Source of the DNA: Alteromonas gilva
GTDB taxonomy: Bacteria > Pseudomonadota > Gammaproteobacteria > Enterobacterales > Alteromonadaceae
NCBI RefSeq assembly: GCF_028595265.1
Contig: NZ_JAQQXP010000001.1
Location: 2,728,001-2,792,000, forward strand
Length of the DNA stretch: 64,000 bases
Reading direction: 5' to 3'
In this document: piece by piece, positions 43,823-52,735 of the stretch
Numbering within the stretch: position 1 is the first letter of the stretch
How the letters are laid out: each line of letters opens with the position of its first letter
The notes under the pieces: model-generated
Seen by the model: only the letters and a program-made list of their open reading frames with translations
What the model was told of the DNA's origin: nothing
Databases searched by the model: none
Made by a program: the position numbers and the translations under genes

Positions 43823-43873
43823 GGGAGGGAGCGTAGCGCGTGCAAATAACCTCCCGGCGGGAGGTTTTTTTTT
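43823..43873 (+). promoter_or_regulatory. pheA transcription attenuator (antiterminator and terminator)
   Basis: The terminator is AACCTCCC (43848-43855) with GGGAGGTT (43859-43866), loop GGC, then nine T residues. The upstream GGGAGG at 43823-43828, just after the pheL stop, can pair with CCTCCC at 43850-43855 and so compete with the terminator. Confidence 0.85.
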
Positions 43874-43897
43874 GCCAGAAATCGTTAGAGAGATAAT

Positions 43898-45082
43898 ATG
43901 TCTACCCCTGAATTAGATACCATTAGAGAACGTATTACTGCACTTGATAGTGAGTTGTTACGCCTGTTGTCAGAGCGTCGAGGCCTGACAAATCAGGTAG
44001 CCGAAACCAAAATTAAGCATCACATTCCGGTACGCGACCAACAACGCGAAGAGCAACTGTTAATACGCCTGATCAAAGAAGGTCAGAAACAGAATCTTGA
44101 TGCCCACTATATAACGCAAATCTTTCACGTCATTATTGAAGACTCGGTGCTGAACCAGCAAGCTATGCTGGCGGCACGGGCGAATCCGGGCAGCGCTTTA
44201 CCCCTTAACAGAGTGGCGTTTTTGGGTGACCGCGGTTCATACAGCTATTTAGCCACACAAAAATATTTCTCGCGTCGGCCAGGCGATTTGTTAGAACTGG
44301 GTTGTCAAAGTTTCCGTGAGGTGGTGAGTAAGGTAGAAACCAATGAAGCAGATTACGCTGTCCTGCCCGTTGAAAATACCACCTCAGGCAGCATCAACGA
44401 AGTGTACGACCAGCTGCAAAACACCGAACTGAGTATTATTGGTGAACTAACGCATCCTATTAAGCACTCATTACTGGTAGCTAAAGAGACGTCCCTGAGC
44501 AATATTAAAACGCTTTATGCACATCCGCAGGTGTTTACCCAGTGCAGCCATTTTCTCGCCGAACTGGGCAATGTAGAAGTTAAAACAATGGACGCAACGT
44601 CGTCAGCGATGCTCAAAGTAAGCGAACTCAATCGTGATGATGTTGCCGCAATAGGCAGTGAAGCCGGTGGTAACCTGTATGGTTTGATCGCTATAAAATC
44701 GAATCTGGCTAACCAAAAAGAAAACCATAGCCGCTTTATTGTGGTGGCTAAACAGCCGGTGAACGTGCCCTTGCAGGTGCCCGCCAAAACAACCTTTGTG
44801 ATGTCTACCGTGCAAAAAGCCGGTGCCTTAGTTGAAGCACTGCTGGTACTTAAAGCCAATAATATTAACATGACCAAGCTGGAATCAAGACCAATCCCCG
44901 GCAACCCATGGGAAGAGTTATTTTATATTGATGTTGAAGGCAATACCCAGGACGGTCCGGTGCAAAGCGCGATGGCGGAACTCAAACGCATTACCCGCTA
45001 TCTCAAAGTGTTGGGCTGTTATCCCAGCGAAGAAATTAATCCCACCAAAGTGGCGGCCTCTAAAGCGCTCACTGCAGAATAA
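43898..45082 (+). CDS. pheA: Bifunctional chorismate mutase / prephenate dehydratase (P-protein)
   Basis: Makes phenylpyruvate from chorismate. 394 residues: chorismate mutase domain (about 5-90; Arg in ITALDSELLRLLSERRGLT), prephenate dehydratase (about 105-285; DRGSYSYLA, PVENTTSGSINEVYD) and C-terminal ACT regulatory domain (about 297-375; ESRPIPGNPWEELFYIDVEG) for feedback by phenylalanine. AGAGAG precedes the ATG. Controlled by the pheL attenuator. Confidence 0.97.
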   Translation: MSTPELDTIRERITALDSELLRLLSERRGLTNQVAETKIKHHIPVRDQQREEQLLIRLIKEGQKQNLDAHYITQIFHVIIEDSVLNQQAMLAARANPGSALPLNRVAFLGDRGSYSYLATQKYFSRRPGDLLELGCQSFREVVSKVETNEADYAVLPVENTTSGSINEVYDQLQNTELSIIGELTHPIKHSLLVAKETSLSNIKTLYAHPQVFTQCSHFLAELGNVEVKTMDATSSAMLKVSELNRDDVAAIGSEAGGNLYGLIAIKSNLANQKENHSRFIVVAKQPVNVPLQVPAKTTFVMSTVQKAGALVEALLVLKANNINMTKLESRPIPGNPWEELFYIDVEGNTQDGPVQSAMAELKRITRYLKVLGCYPSEEINPTKVAASKALTAE

Positions 45083-45090
45083 CGACTCAC

Positions 45091-45114
45091 AGCAGCCAGG
45101 TTTTTCTGGCTGCT
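45091..45114. terminator. Inverted repeat between pheA and the chemoreceptor gene
   Basis: AGCAGCCAG and CTGGCTGCT form a perfect 9-base stem around GTTTTT. It lies just after pheA, convergent with the chemoreceptor gene, but lacks a T-run on either strand, so its role as terminator is uncertain. Confidence 0.5.
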
Positions 45115-45143
45115 GCCCTGCCCGGTTATCTATAGCATGCGCG

Positions 45144-47468
45144 TCAGACTTTAAACCGATCAACCATTACCTGGGTGTTGCTGGCAATATTGGCCAGTTC
45201 ATGGGCAGCGCTGCTGATTTGGCTGGCGCCGGTGCGCAGTTCACTGGATAACGAATTGACCGTGTTAACACTGCCTAATACGACTTTAGAGGTGCTTTCC
45301 TGCTCGTTGGTTGCAGCAGAGACAAGGTTAGCCATATTCTGCACTTGATCAATGGTCTCACTTAGCTCGCGCATGGCCGTTGTAACCAGTTCAACAAGAT
45401 GAATGCCACCGCTGGCGGCGGCTTCTGCTTTTTCCATGGCCAGGACTGACTCTGCTGAAGAGCGGTTCATTTTTTCAATTAGCTGGCCAATTTCTTCGGT
45501 ACTTTGCTGCGAGCGGCTTGCCAGTGCTCTCACTTCGTCGGCAACAACAGAAAAGCCCCGACCAGCTTCACCGGCGCGCGCCGCCTCAATAGCCGCATTC
45601 AGAGCCAGCAGATTGGTTTGATCAGCAATGCTGTTAATCACATCAAGCAACGAGGTTATCTGCCCGACTTCATCCTTTAACGCACTAATAACTTTTGATG
45701 AATCCTGAATGAGTTTAACCAGCAACTGAATATTATCGGCAACATAGTCTGCCCGTTCCTTGTTTTCACTTAAACTGATATTGGCCTGATCGCCGTGATC
45801 GCGGCTCATCGCCGTGGAGTTCGCCACTTCCTCAACCGATACCGACAGGCGTTTTATTGCATCATCAACAATTTGCATTTGTTCATTCTGATGCACCGCA
45901 TTTTGCTCCCCCTGCTGAGTCACCGCGCTAAGCTCTTCTGCTGCGGAGGCCAGGGACGCAGCATCCACTTTCACCTGGGAAACAATGGTTCTTACCTGAT
46001 CAATAAAAACATTAAAGGGCTCAATGATACGGTTTATTTCCGGAATACGGGATGGTTTGAGCTGAATGGTCAGGTCACCCTCACCAGAGGCTAGCGCTTC
46101 ACATGCATCACCAACATCGTTTAACGGTTTAACCAGGCGGTTGGCCAGCCATATTGCAAGCAGGACTGCCGCCGCCGCAATCGCAGCAGTGGCAATCAAT
46201 GTACCGGTCAGCAATTTATTTTTTAACACTGTTGCCGGCCGCAACGCTTCTTCAACGTCAATTTCGGCAAGTGCGGCATAGCGGTACTCACCAATCTGCA
46301 CCGTTGAATAGGCAGAAAACACCTCTACACCACGGTAGTCGGTAACACGTTCAAAGCCACTTTCACCAGCCAGGGCTTTTCGCGCTGCCGCGGTGGTCAC
46401 CGGCTGAATACCAACAGAGGTGCCCGCCTGTTGTATTTGCCGCGCGATTGACGGTGACGCTTTCGCAAACACGGCATTATATTGCGCTGGGTCCTCTAAA
46501 AAGAAACGGCTCTCGGTCACCAGGGTTCCCTGAGGTGAAACGATATAGGTTTCTCCTGATTCTCCCAGACCGGCCTGCTGCCATTGCTGGCCGTGCGTCA
46601 TGATTTGACTGATAACATTTAACGGCATCTGAAAAATCAATACTGCTTCAACCTGCCCGGACTGGCTCTCGATAGGTGAGGCAATAAAACCTGCCATTGC
46701 ATTGTACGAAGGCAAATAGCTGGCTAACGAACTAACATAGACGTCATCCGTGCTGCTACTGTTAATGGCCTTTTTAAACGCTTCACCAATACCTGTATTT
46801 GCATAGGGACCAGTTGAAATGCTGGTGGCAAAATCGAGTTCTTTAAACACTGAGTACACAATGTTGCCGGTGTCAGCGTCGACGATGAAAATATCGTAGT
46901 ACTCAAATTCTTTAAGAAACGCTCTGAAATACTCGTGATACTGCTCATGGTAGCGGGCATAGTCGGTATCGTTGGCCAGACTATACAGGCCGTCTTTTTC
47001 GCCAATGGCAAAATCAGAGCCGGCAATAAAATCAAATTGCAGCGCCTTAGCATTCGCCGACAGGCCATCAACCAGTCCACCCGGATTGTTTAACCGGGTG
47101 TTATTTCGCGCTTCAAAAAGCGCCGAAAAATCATCGGTATAATAAGCAGACAGCTCACTTTGTTGCGCGCTGCTGAGACTTTGCCGTTGCGCTGAATAGC
47201 GGTTGAAGGCGCCAATAAAGGCGTCAGCAGCCTGATTCACATAACTTTGTGAAGAAACTGACCTCACCTGACTTTCGATGGTTTGAACGTAACGTTCAAT
47301 GGCCTCAGAGGTTTGTTTATTTTCTATCTTTAACTTATCTGACGCCGCCTGGGTTAGCGCATCGGTTGACTCGACAACCCCTAACTGCAACGACACGGCC
47401 GCGATGACCAGTATCGCGGTTAAAACAAGTGGAATGATAGTGACTAGTAATCGTAACTTCAGCGTCAT
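45144..47468 (-). CDS. Methyl-accepting chemotaxis protein
   Basis: 774-residue transmembrane receptor: helix 1 (about 7-29), a large periplasmic dCache-like sensor (about 45-410), helix 2 (about 418-440), HAMP (about 440-495), and the cytoplasmic signalling domain with the hairpin tip (about 630-660; NLLALNAAIEAARAGEAGRGF). The ligand is unknown. No che genes or CheR-binding C-terminal pentapeptide are seen. It stands alone between pheA and tyrA. Confidence 0.93.
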   Translation of the reverse strand: MTLKLRLLVTIIPLVLTAILVIAAVSLQLGVVESTDALTQAASDKLKIENKQTSEAIERYVQTIESQVRSVSSQSYVNQAADAFIGAFNRYSAQRQSLSSAQQSELSAYYTDDFSALFEARNNTRLNNPGGLVDGLSANAKALQFDFIAGSDFAIGEKDGLYSLANDTDYARYHEQYHEYFRAFLKEFEYYDIFIVDADTGNIVYSVFKELDFATSISTGPYANTGIGEAFKKAINSSSTDDVYVSSLASYLPSYNAMAGFIASPIESQSGQVEAVLIFQMPLNVISQIMTHGQQWQQAGLGESGETYIVSPQGTLVTESRFFLEDPAQYNAVFAKASPSIARQIQQAGTSVGIQPVTTAAARKALAGESGFERVTDYRGVEVFSAYSTVQIGEYRYAALAEIDVEEALRPATVLKNKLLTGTLIATAAIAAAAVLLAIWLANRLVKPLNDVGDACEALASGEGDLTIQLKPSRIPEINRIIEPFNVFIDQVRTIVSQVKVDAASLASAAEELSAVTQQGEQNAVHQNEQMQIVDDAIKRLSVSVEEVANSTAMSRDHGDQANISLSENKERADYVADNIQLLVKLIQDSSKVISALKDEVGQITSLLDVINSIADQTNLLALNAAIEAARAGEAGRGFSVVADEVRALASRSQQSTEEIGQLIEKMNRSSAESVLAMEKAEAAASGGIHLVELVTTAMRELSETIDQVQNMANLVSAATNEQESTSKVVLGSVNTVNSLSSELRTGASQISSAAHELANIASNTQVMVDRFKV

Positions 47469-47543
47469 TAATGGCTACCCCGGCGCACAAATAATTTGCA
47501 AACCGCTGCCACTATGCCATCTGAGCATTGCTCAGTTCACTTA

Positions 47544-48695
47544 TCAGGTCCTGAGCATTTGATCATCATCGGCTTTTAGTAGCAGACGTTTGCTATCGAC
47601 TAAACATGTTTTAGCGTAATCGCCAAACCAATCGCCAATCTCATTGAACTGGCGAATAAACTCAGCTTTATCACCGCTATCAAGCACCTTAAGCGCTTCA
47701 CCAAAGCGACGATGAAAACGTTTTAATAACGCAAAATTGTCTGGGTTATTAAAAATAATATCGGCATATAATGTCGGTGATTGAGCAAACAATCGACCCA
47801 CCATAGCTAACTCTAGTCGATAAATTGGCGAACTCAAATTGGTTAACTGAACTAAATCGGGATTTTCGCCAGCAAGGTGCGCACCGTACAAAAACGTATT
47901 GAAGTGGCGCATCACCTGAATAAAGGCCATGGCCTTGTCGTGCTCTTCGGCGCTGACCTCTATCAGCGATGCGCCCCATGTTTCCATTTGGTTTAATAAC
48001 CAGTTGTATTGCGCAGGTTCACGACCATGACATACCACCACTACCTGCTTTATCATGCCCGGTGCATCGGGGCCAAACATGGGGTGTAACCCTACCACCG
48101 GACCACTGTGCGCCTGCATCATGGCGCTAAGCGGCTTATCTTTAATACTGGTTATGTCAGCCAGAATGCAATCGGCTGGCAAGCGCTTGAGCGCAGCAAT
48201 CACATCGACAGTGAGATTGATGGGCACCGAGACAAGCACCAGGCTGGCGGCAGCAAACATTTCATCGGCGTGCTCCCAATCGTCTTTTTCAAGAATATCT
48301 ACGTTATAACCACTGCGCTCAAATAGCCCGACAAACACCTTGCCTAATGCGCCTGCACCGCCAATAATCACAATGCGTTTGATACCGGGGTTTACACAGC
48401 GGTAACGGTTATTTTGCAGATGGTAAGATTCGCGCATGATGCGCCGCAATAAGTCTTCGATGAGTGAACTTGACACACCAAGCGCTTCGGCTTGCTGTTT
48501 GCGCGCTTCGAGCATCTCGGCCTCTCGCTCAGGCACGTATATCGGCATACCGGTTTTTGCTTTGAGCTCACCGACCTGGCAGGTTAACTCTGCACGTCTG
48601 GCCATGAGTTCGATGAGTTGACTATCCAACTCATCGATACCAAGGCGTAACTCACTCAGTTGCTGAGCAAATTGTTCCGAATTGTTTTGAGACAT
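47544..48695 (-). CDS. tyrA: Bifunctional chorismate mutase / prephenate dehydrogenase (T-protein)
   Basis: Makes 4-hydroxyphenylpyruvate from chorismate for tyrosine. 383 residues: N-terminal AroQ mutase (about 10-92), then the NAD-dependent dehydrogenase with Rossmann motif IIGGAGALGKVF (about 110-121) and the catalytic region LHPMFGPD. Starts 3 bases after aroF, so both are in one operon as in E. coli. Confidence 0.97.
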   Translation of the reverse strand: MSQNNSEQFAQQLSELRLGIDELDSQLIELMARRAELTCQVGELKAKTGMPIYVPEREAEMLEARKQQAEALGVSSSLIEDLLRRIMRESYHLQNNRYRCVNPGIKRIVIIGGAGALGKVFVGLFERSGYNVDILEKDDWEHADEMFAAASLVLVSVPINLTVDVIAALKRLPADCILADITSIKDKPLSAMMQAHSGPVVGLHPMFGPDAPGMIKQVVVVCHGREPAQYNWLLNQMETWGASLIEVSAEEHDKAMAFIQVMRHFNTFLYGAHLAGENPDLVQLTNLSSPIYRLELAMVGRLFAQSPTLYADIIFNNPDNFALLKRFHRRFGEALKVLDSGDKAEFIRQFNEIGDWFGDYAKTCLVDSKRLLLKADDDQMLRT

Positions 48696-48698
48696 TTA

Positions 48699-49790
48699 TC
48701 AGGCTAATTCCGTTCGCTTGTTTTGGCGCAATGGTAGCACAGTAATGAGCTTATCTCGCATTTGATCAAGCAGACTCTCGGTCGCTTCCCAGTCGATACA
48801 GCCGTCGGTTATCGACACCCCGTACTCGAGATCTTCAAATGCAATCCCGTCTGACTTTTGATTGCCAGACTTTAAGTGACTTTCCAGCATAATTCCAATA
48901 ATCGATTGATTACCCTCCAGAATTTGGTTAACCACATTCTTTGCAACAGCCGGCTGACGACGGTAATCCTTGCTCGAATTAGCATGCGAGCAATCCACTA
49001 CCAGCCCCGCGGTTAGTCCGGCACGGGCCATCCACTCTTCGCATTCACTTACACACACCGAGTCATAATTGGGCTGTTTGCCGCCCCGAAGAATGATATG
49101 GCCATCAGGGTTACCCTGGGTTTCAATAATACTCACCTGCCCCTGCTTGTTGATGCCCATAAACCGGTGTGATGAAGCAGCCGAGCGCAGTGCATTAATG
49201 GCAATATCGAGACTGCCGTCTGTGCCGTTTTTAAACCCTACCGGCATCGACAAGCCACTGGCCATCTCGCGGTGAGTCTGTGATTCAGAAGTGCGTGCAC
49301 CAATAGCACTCCAGCTAAACAGTTCCGCCAGATATTGCGGACTGATAGGGTCCAGCGCCTCGGTGGCGACAGGCAGCTCCAGCTCCGCCAACCAAATAAG
49401 TAATTCTCTGGCTTTATACAAACCGGTTTCAATATCAAAGGTGTCGTTGATGTGCGGGTCGTTAATCAGCCCTTTCCAACCGGTAGTGGTGCGAGGTTTT
49501 TCAAAATAGACGCGCATAACAATGTATAAGGTATCTTTATAACACTCATGCAATTCTTTTAAGCGCAGCGCGTAGTCTTTGGCTGCTTCGATGTCATGAA
49601 TCGAACAGGGTCCGCAAACCACCAGCAGGCGGTGGTCCTTGCGGTGAATAATGTCTGAAATGATATTCCGCGATTGTTTGATCACTTCCAACGCCCGCTC
49701 TGAAACCGGTAACTGCGCCGAGAGTGCTTCCGGCGTCACCATAACGCTCTCTGAACTCACGTGAATATTATTAATGGTGTCCTTAATCAT
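48699..49790 (-). CDS. aroF: 3-deoxy-7-phosphoheptulonate synthase (probably Tyr-sensitive)
   Basis: First step of the shikimate pathway, from PEP and erythrose-4-phosphate. 363 residues of the AroAI-alpha class: VVCGPCSIHD, RVYFEKPRTTTGWKGL, GARTSESQTHR and VVDCSHANSSKD motifs are all present. Pairing with tyrA implies the tyrosine-inhibited isozyme AroF, but the sequence alone does not prove inhibitor type. A TyrR box lies about 76 bases upstream. Confidence 0.93.
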   Translation of the reverse strand: MIKDTINNIHVSSESVMVTPEALSAQLPVSERALEVIKQSRNIISDIIHRKDHRLLVVCGPCSIHDIEAAKDYALRLKELHECYKDTLYIVMRVYFEKPRTTTGWKGLINDPHINDTFDIETGLYKARELLIWLAELELPVATEALDPISPQYLAELFSWSAIGARTSESQTHREMASGLSMPVGFKNGTDGSLDIAINALRSAASSHRFMGINKQGQVSIIETQGNPDGHIILRGGKQPNYDSVCVSECEEWMARAGLTAGLVVDCSHANSSKDYRRQPAVAKNVVNQILEGNQSIIGIMLESHLKSGNQKSDGIAFEDLEYGVSITDGCIDWEATESLLDQMRDKLITVLPLRQNKRTELA

Positions 49791-49865
49791 AAAGAGTCGC
49801 TCTTATTTAACAGGAATTCTTGAATGCCGCTTTAACACAAAGCAGAGCTCGGCAAAAAATACATA

Positions 49866-49883
49866 TGTACAAAATTATTTACA
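49866..49883. promoter_or_regulatory. TyrR box upstream of aroF-tyrA
   Basis: TGTACA-N6-TTTACA matches the TyrR consensus TGTAAA-N6-TTTACA at 11 of 12 fixed positions. A weaker second match, TGTAAC-N6-TTACCA, is at 49973-49990. Both are in the gap between the divergent aroF operon and the triple-adaptor ABC operon. Confidence 0.7.
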
Positions 49884-50086
49884 CTAAGAAAATACGATAT
49901 CATTTTTAAGCGTTGACTTTTTAACAATTTTCTATAAAGGAAGCAAGGAAAAACTTTACATTTGAACTTATTTGTAACGAACTGTTACCACACGTGAAGT
50001 AGCAACTTTCTTGGCTTGTACCAAATCGCAGACGCCACTAAAGTAAGGAATTCGCGAAATTTGTTCTTGCAGACAAAAAGACAATA

Positions 50087-50773
50087 ATGAGCACACGGAT
50101 GATAACACTGCATAATATTCGTAAGAGTTTTACCAATGGTGAAGAAACCATTGTCGCGCTTAACGATGTTTCACTGACCATTGAAGAAAACGAATTTGTC
50201 GCCTTTATGGGAAGTTCAGGCTCCGGTAAATCGACACTCATGAACATTTTAGGGTGTCTTGATACCCCTGAAAGCGGTCAATATCTGTTAAACCAAAACC
50301 CGGTTAGCAGTTTGAGCGACGAAGCACTGTCAAAGATCCGCAATGAACACATCGGTTTTATTTTTCAAACATTTCACCTGTTGCCCAAGCTGGATGCTGT
50401 CGGCAATGTTAAGCTGCCGCTGCGCTATAGTGATGTCAGTGATGAAGTCGCTACGCAGCGGGCAGAAGCTTTATTAAAAAAGGTGGGTCTCGAACACCGC
50501 ATGCATCATCGCCCTTTTGAGATGTCGGGGGGCCAGCGTCAGCGTGTCGCCATTGCCCGGGCACTGGTCAACAACCCGACGATGATCCTCGCCGATGAGC
50601 CAACCGGTAACCTCGACAGTAAAACATCCGACGACATCATGGCTCTGCTTACCGAACTGCATCAGCAAGGGCAAACCATTGTGATGGTCACCCACGAAGA
50701 AAACATTGCCGACTATGCCCAAAAGGTCGTCACCATGAAAGACGGTCAAATCATGAGCGAGAGGGTCAATTAA
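50087..50773 (+). CDS. MacB/LolD-like ABC transporter ATP-binding protein
   Basis: 228 residues with a complete ATPase: Walker A GSSGSGKST (about 43-51), Q-loop, signature MSGGQRQR, Walker B ILADEPTG and H-loop VTHEE. It belongs to the class that works with FtsX/MacB-type permeases. No strong ribosome site precedes the ATG at 50087; an ATG at 50099 is also possible. It is followed with one shared base by the first adaptor gene. The permease is the last gene of this five-gene operon. Confidence 0.93.
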   Translation: MSTRMITLHNIRKSFTNGEETIVALNDVSLTIEENEFVAFMGSSGSGKSTLMNILGCLDTPESGQYLLNQNPVSSLSDEALSKIRNEHIGFIFQTFHLLPKLDAVGNVKLPLRYSDVSDEVATQRAEALLKKVGLEHRMHHRPFEMSGGQRQRVAIARALVNNPTMILADEPTGNLDSKTSDDIMALLTELHQQGQTIVMVTHEENIADYAQKVVTMKDGQIMSERVN

Positions 50774-51753
50774 TGAAATCGATTAAGCTTGGAGGCGTTG
50801 CGTTACTGGTATTGTTTGCTGCCGTTTGTCGCGGCCAGGATGTGCCACTGATTATTACCGGCAAAATAAGTTCCTCCAATATCCAGACTGTCAGTGCACC
50901 GCGTACCGATCGCTGGAACATTCAAATTCAGTGGATGATCGAGGAAGGCACGATTGTTAAGCCCGGCGATACCATTGCCGTATTCGATTCAGGCAGTGTG
51001 GATGCCCAGCTAGAGCAGAACGAAGATGCCCTGCAAACCCAGCAACTGGAATTGAAAAGCAAACAAGTCGAACTTGATCAGGCCGTCAGCAAAGCCCGCA
51101 GCGCCGTTGAAGTTGCCGATTTGGAAGTGGAAAAAGCCCGTATAGAAGCCGAGATCGAAAGTGACGACGTCAGCGATTATGACAAAGGCCAGTATAAACT
51201 GGCGTTGGAGCGGGCGTTAGTTGAGCAGTTCAAAGCTCAACAAGCCCTCGAGCAAAAGCTGACCGAACGTGAAAATACCATCGAAAAGCAAAAAATAGAA
51301 ATTACCAAACTCGAAGAAAATATCGAATACCAACGCTATCAGCTTTCACAGTTAAAAGTGGTTTCAACCATCGAAGGGGTAGTCAGCCACATGTATCACC
51401 CCTGGAATAACGAAAAAATTACCGCTGGCACATCGCTGCAGGCAGCCATGAAAGTCATGGAAGTTCAGGATATCAAAGGTTTTAAAATAGACGCCTGGGT
51501 ACATGAGATTGACGCTGACAGAGTGAAGGCGGGCAATACCGCGGTGGTCACACTCGATGCGTTTCCCGGCGTTCAGCACAGTGCGCAAGTCACTAACGTA
51601 GTGTCCCAGCCTGAGAAAAAAGCCAGTTGGGGCAATAGCGCCTATTACCAGATGGAGCTGTCGTTCACTGAAAAACCCACCCAAAAGCTGTTACCCGGTA
51701 TGAGCGTACGCGTGGTAGTGCCGCAATCCGAGGAGCTTGCTTATGCGAATTAG
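50773..51753 (+). CDS. Membrane fusion protein 1 of the triple-adaptor operon
   Basis: 326 residues with a signal peptide (cut near CRGQ, about residue 22). Beta-barrel/lipoyl half (about 25-75), a charged coiled-coil hairpin (about 80-190, rich in E, K, Q), then the second lipoyl half and beta-barrel (about 195-320). HlyD/MacA-like periplasmic adaptor. Its 3' end overlaps the following lipoprotein adaptor gene by 11 bases. Function is inferred from family and context. Confidence 0.88.
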   Translation: MKSIKLGGVALLVLFAAVCRGQDVPLIITGKISSSNIQTVSAPRTDRWNIQIQWMIEEGTIVKPGDTIAVFDSGSVDAQLEQNEDALQTQQLELKSKQVELDQAVSKARSAVEVADLEVEKARIEAEIESDDVSDYDKGQYKLALERALVEQFKAQQALEQKLTERENTIEKQKIEITKLEENIEYQRYQLSQLKVVSTIEGVVSHMYHPWNNEKITAGTSLQAAMKVMEVQDIKGFKIDAWVHEIDADRVKAGNTAVVTLDAFPGVQHSAQVTNVVSQPEKKASWGNSAYYQMELSFTEKPTQKLLPGMSVRVVVPQSEELAYAN

Positions 51754-52735
51754 TGCCGTCACTTTAGCCTTACTGCTTTTATGCGGATGTAGCGATAACC
51801 CGTCGCAACAGACTGCTACAGGCAAAACACTGGTTCAGCCTCTTACCGCCTCCGGCGAAATCGTATCACTGGAAACAGCGAGCATCTCGCCGCCATCTGT
51901 GCGCGGCATGTGGCAAATGAAAGTGCAGTTTTTGGTGCCCGAAAATACCCATGTAAAAGCCGGTGATATGCTGGTGAAATTTGACGGTCAACAGCTGCAA
52001 ACGCGGTTAATAGAGCAACAAAGCTCACTCGCTGCCGAGAAAAAGAATTTTGAAAAGCAACAACTTGAAAACGAGGCAAAAGCCGAAGAACTTAAGCTGG
52101 CGTTAGCCGAAGCGCAGATGAATTATGATAAAGAAAAACGCCTGGCAGAGATTGTTGATATTAGCACCAAACGTGTCGAAAAAGAAAAACAACGCAAGGA
52201 GTTTGCCATTGCCACCGCTAAATTAGCCCAGGCAACCCAGGAAGCTGCTCAGTTTACCCAAACCAGAGCTCTCAACGATCAACTGGCGCAGAGCAAAATA
52301 AAGCGATTACAATCTAAATTGTCTGAAACACAACGCAATATCGCCAAGCTGTCTGTGACGGCGCCAAAAGCCGGGCTGATTATGTACAAAGCAGACTTTG
52401 ATGGTGAGAAAGTGGCTGTCGGCGACACCGTCTTTATGGGGCGAACACTGCTCACGATACCTTCGCTGGATAAGCTGGCAGTCAAGGCACAGTTCGATGA
52501 GGCTGACACCGCAAAGCTCAGTATTGGCTCAACGGTAAAAGTCACGCTGGATGCCTACCCCGAAGTGCCCTACTCGGGCAAAATCATTTCCCTGGGAGAG
52601 GCTTATAAAGAGAAATCCTCAACCAATTTAAGCATCGTATTTGATGTCGAAATAGAGCTTGACCGCATTGACGCTGAACGCATGCGCCCCGGAATGAAAG
52701 CCAATGTTGAAGTACAAAAGGACGCCTTGTCATGA
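51743..52735 (+). CDS. Membrane fusion protein 2, predicted lipoprotein
   Basis: 330 residues from ATG 51743, with GAGGAG 6 bases upstream. Lipobox LLCGC (Cys13) suggests membrane lipid anchoring. Same adaptor layout as its neighbours: N-terminal barrel/lipoyl part, coiled-coil hairpin (about 80-200), then VTAPKAGLIMYKADFDGEKVAVGDTVFMG. Overlaps the next gene by 4 bases (ATGA). Confidence 0.87.
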   Translation: MRISAVTLALLLLCGCSDNPSQQTATGKTLVQPLTASGEIVSLETASISPPSVRGMWQMKVQFLVPENTHVKAGDMLVKFDGQQLQTRLIEQQSSLAAEKKNFEKQQLENEAKAEELKLALAEAQMNYDKEKRLAEIVDISTKRVEKEKQRKEFAIATAKLAQATQEAAQFTQTRALNDQLAQSKIKRLQSKLSETQRNIAKLSVTAPKAGLIMYKADFDGEKVAVGDTVFMGRTLLTIPSLDKLAVKAQFDEADTAKLSIGSTVKVTLDAYPEVPYSGKIISLGEAYKEKSSTNLSIVFDVEIELDRIDAERMRPGMKANVEVQKDALS

